Of a DNA stretch of 44,777 nt, positions 43,455-44,777 are shown piece after piece. Numbering within the stretch: position 1 is the first letter of the stretch; each line of letters opens with the position of its first letter. This DNA comes from Candidatus Binatia bacterium (GTDB lineage Bacteria; Desulfobacterota; Binatia; UBA12015). Position numbers and translations under genes: made by a program. The stretch lies in NCBI GenBank assembly GCA_029243485.1, contig JAQWRY010000043.1:1-44777 (forward strand), read 5' to 3'. The notes under the pieces were generated by a model. It was not told the DNA's origin. It did no database searches and saw nothing but the letters and a program-made list of their open reading frames with translations.

Positions 43455-44631
43455 AAAGCCTCCGGCGCTGCCTTTGATGAAGTACGGTGCCAGCGATGGC
43501 GAAGAAGGACGGAGCCGATCTCTCGCCGGGCGCCGACGCATTCGACCCATAGAGTCTCCTGTGCCGCCGACGTGCTCGGGTCCGACAAGCGCAGCCGATA
43601 GCGACCCGGCAGGATGCTCCCTGCCGGGATCGTCAAGACCCCGCCCCTCCACCCATCGACGGGAATCCGGGCGACCACTGCGCCGTCGGGCCGATCGATC
43701 TCGACCTCACGCACCGCGGCGCTCTTTTCGGCCGCAAACGGCACCGAAATCTCCCAGGGATCCTCGAAGCGCATGCGCACGTGTCCCCCGGTCGTGACCG
43801 AGGCTCCAGAAAGAACGGCCAGAGCCCGCCCCCCAGCGGGGATCGAACTCTGTTCGGCCCGCACCGCCGACCTCCGAGGTTCGCTCCAACCCCCGGCGAG
43901 CGAATCCCGGTAGGCCTTGGCCACCTCGCCCGCGGGCCCGACAGCGCGCTCGCGCCCGCGCTCGAGCCACAGAGCCGTCCCGCAAAGCTTTTCGGCGAGG
44001 TACAGATTGTGGGTCGCGAGCACCAGCGTCCCGCCCCCCTCTACGAAATCGACCATATGGCGAGAGCACTTCCTCTGAAACGACTCGTCGCCAACCGCCA
44101 GGACCTCGTCCGTAATCAGAACCTCGGGTTGGGTCGCGATCGCGATCGCGTAGGCGAGGCGCAAACGCATCCCCTGGGAATAGACTCTCACGGTCTCCAG
44201 CAGAAACGAGCCCAGGTCGGCAAAGCCGGCCACGAACTGTTCGGCCGTCGCGAGGTCGCGACCTCCGAGGCCGAGTAATCGGAGCGACGCCCGAACATTC
44301 TCCGCGCCGGTCATCTCATCAACCAGGCCCGAGCCCAGATCCAGCAACAGGCCACGCGCCCGCAAATCCGCAGCGACCCGCGTGTCGGCAGGGCCGTGCC
44401 TGCGAGCAAGCGCAGCAAGGTACTCTTACCGGCGCCATTACGGCCAAGCACCGCTAGAGCCGCCCCTACCGGCAAGGAGAACGTGACTCCGGCGAGGGCC
44501 GGATCCTGAGCGCGCACCGCTCTGGGCGAGAGCAGCGCACCAAGGCCCGCCCCATAGGCCTTCTCCAAGTCGACCGCCTCGATCGCGACGGACGACGCTG
44601 GTGACGGGACGTTGGTGGGGGCCTCGTTCAT
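43442..44631 (-). CDS. wzt: Wzt-type ABC transporter ATPase (copy 3), interrupted by a 1-nt frameshift
   Basis: The N-terminal part from ATG 44631 carries Walker A GRNGAGKSTLLRLLAG and runs to LRICGRVA, then goes out of frame at about 44350-44353 and stops at 44311. The second frame resumes at LLLDLGSGLVDEMTG with the signature YSQGMRLRLAY, Walker B VLITDEVLAVGD, H-loop ATHNLYLAEKLCG and a Wzt_C-like domain to TGA 43442. One extra C in the GTGGCC run restores a normal 396-aa protein with no residue lost. As the permease next to it is intact, this may be a sequencing error at a short C-run or a recent mutation. Confidence 0.82.
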
Positions 44632-44640
44632 TGGGCAAGA

Positions 44641-44676
44641 AAAAGGGGAGGCCCGCGTGAGCGAGCCTCCCCTTTT
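44641..44676. terminator. Strong bidirectional terminator
   Basis: GGGGAGGC (44645-44652) pairs with GCCTCCCC (44665-44672), with inner CGC/GCG and a GTGA loop. The stem is flanked by AAAA and TTTT, and five T follow on the minus strand. It ends the right-edge gene before the Wzt copy 3 gene. Confidence 0.88.
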
Positions 44677-44698
44677 ACCGGTTCCTAGCTGAAGTGAA

Positions 44699-44777
44699 TC
44701 AGCTCTCGCCGGGACGGAGCAGAGTCTGCTCGTACAGAGGCGGTACGGTGTTGCCGTAAACGCCGCCGACGCTCCCG
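44699..44777 (-). CDS. C-terminal 25 codons of an unknown gene
   Basis: The frame GSVGGVYGNTVPPLYEQTLL, followed by RPGES, ends at TGA 44699-44701 and runs off the right edge. It is followed by a strong terminator, which supports a real gene. The stretch is too short to assign; the Gly/Pro/Tyr-rich end could be part of a surface protein. Confidence 0.6.
   Translation of the reverse strand, partial: GSVGGVYGNTVPPLYEQTLLRPGES

Overview
The window is high-GC DNA from a Gram-negative bacterium. It encodes an outer-membrane secretin, a TolC-type channel, lipoproteins with lipoboxes and ABC exporters of the Wzm/Wzt type. Cys-rich secreted repeats of the 'myxococcus' type, a type II secretion (T2SS) operon and many membrane glycosyltransferases suggest a delta-proteobacterial lineage in the broad sense (Myxococcota, Binatota or a relative). 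No rRNA or tRNA gene is seen, so this placement is only a guess. No CRISPR array, insertion sequence, integrase or phage gene was recognised.

Left part (1-16.5 kb). On the minus strand are a CsgG/FlgO-like TPR protein with a very Cys-rich C-terminus, a KAS III enzyme and a YfhO-like membrane protein cut by the window edge. Divergent from them, on the plus strand, is a TolC / membrane-fusion protein / ATPase / MacB-type permease efflux operon followed by an ArnT-like glycosyltransferase. The efflux ATPase carries a 1-nt frameshift at its Walker B aspartate. Convergent with these are a GT39-like protein whose N-terminus can only be read from a CTG codon, a sialidase-like (BNR) lipoprotein and a secreted protein of unknown function with its own leader and terminator.

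Middle (16.5-30.4 kb, minus strand). There is a nearly gapless T2SS gene run in the order gspF-G-H-I-J-K-L-M-C-D. It continues by overlapping start and stop codons into a TMTC-like glycosyltransferase/TPR protein, a Wzm-type permease, a Wzt-type ATPase and a lipoprotein. GspE, the secretion ATPase, is not in the window.

Right part (30.5-44.8 kb, almost all minus strand). This is a surface-polysaccharide locus: a second Wzm with a frameshifted Wzt, a parvulin-type isomerase, a third Wzt without its own permease, UDP-GlcNAc 2-epimerase, an O-antigen ligase/polymerase-like protein, a GT4, a GT4-GT2 fusion, a GT2 and a degenerate GT2. It ends in a decayed formamidopyrimidine-DNA glycosylase pseudogene. 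A single plus-strand gene for a secreted Cys-rich protein, with its own promoter-like region, leader hairpin and strong terminator, sits inside this locus. The right edge holds the last 25 codons of an unknown gene and a strong terminator.

Taken together, the window is an envelope and secretion island. Nucleotide-sugar and glycan synthesis, two ABC glycan exporters and a T2SS lie in tandem, with several secreted or Cys-rich proteins nearby as candidate cargo. The most notable points are the T2SS-glycan exporter co-transcription, the duplicated 24-cysteine block, the CTG/stop overlap and three broken genes (two ABC ATPases and the glycosylase).
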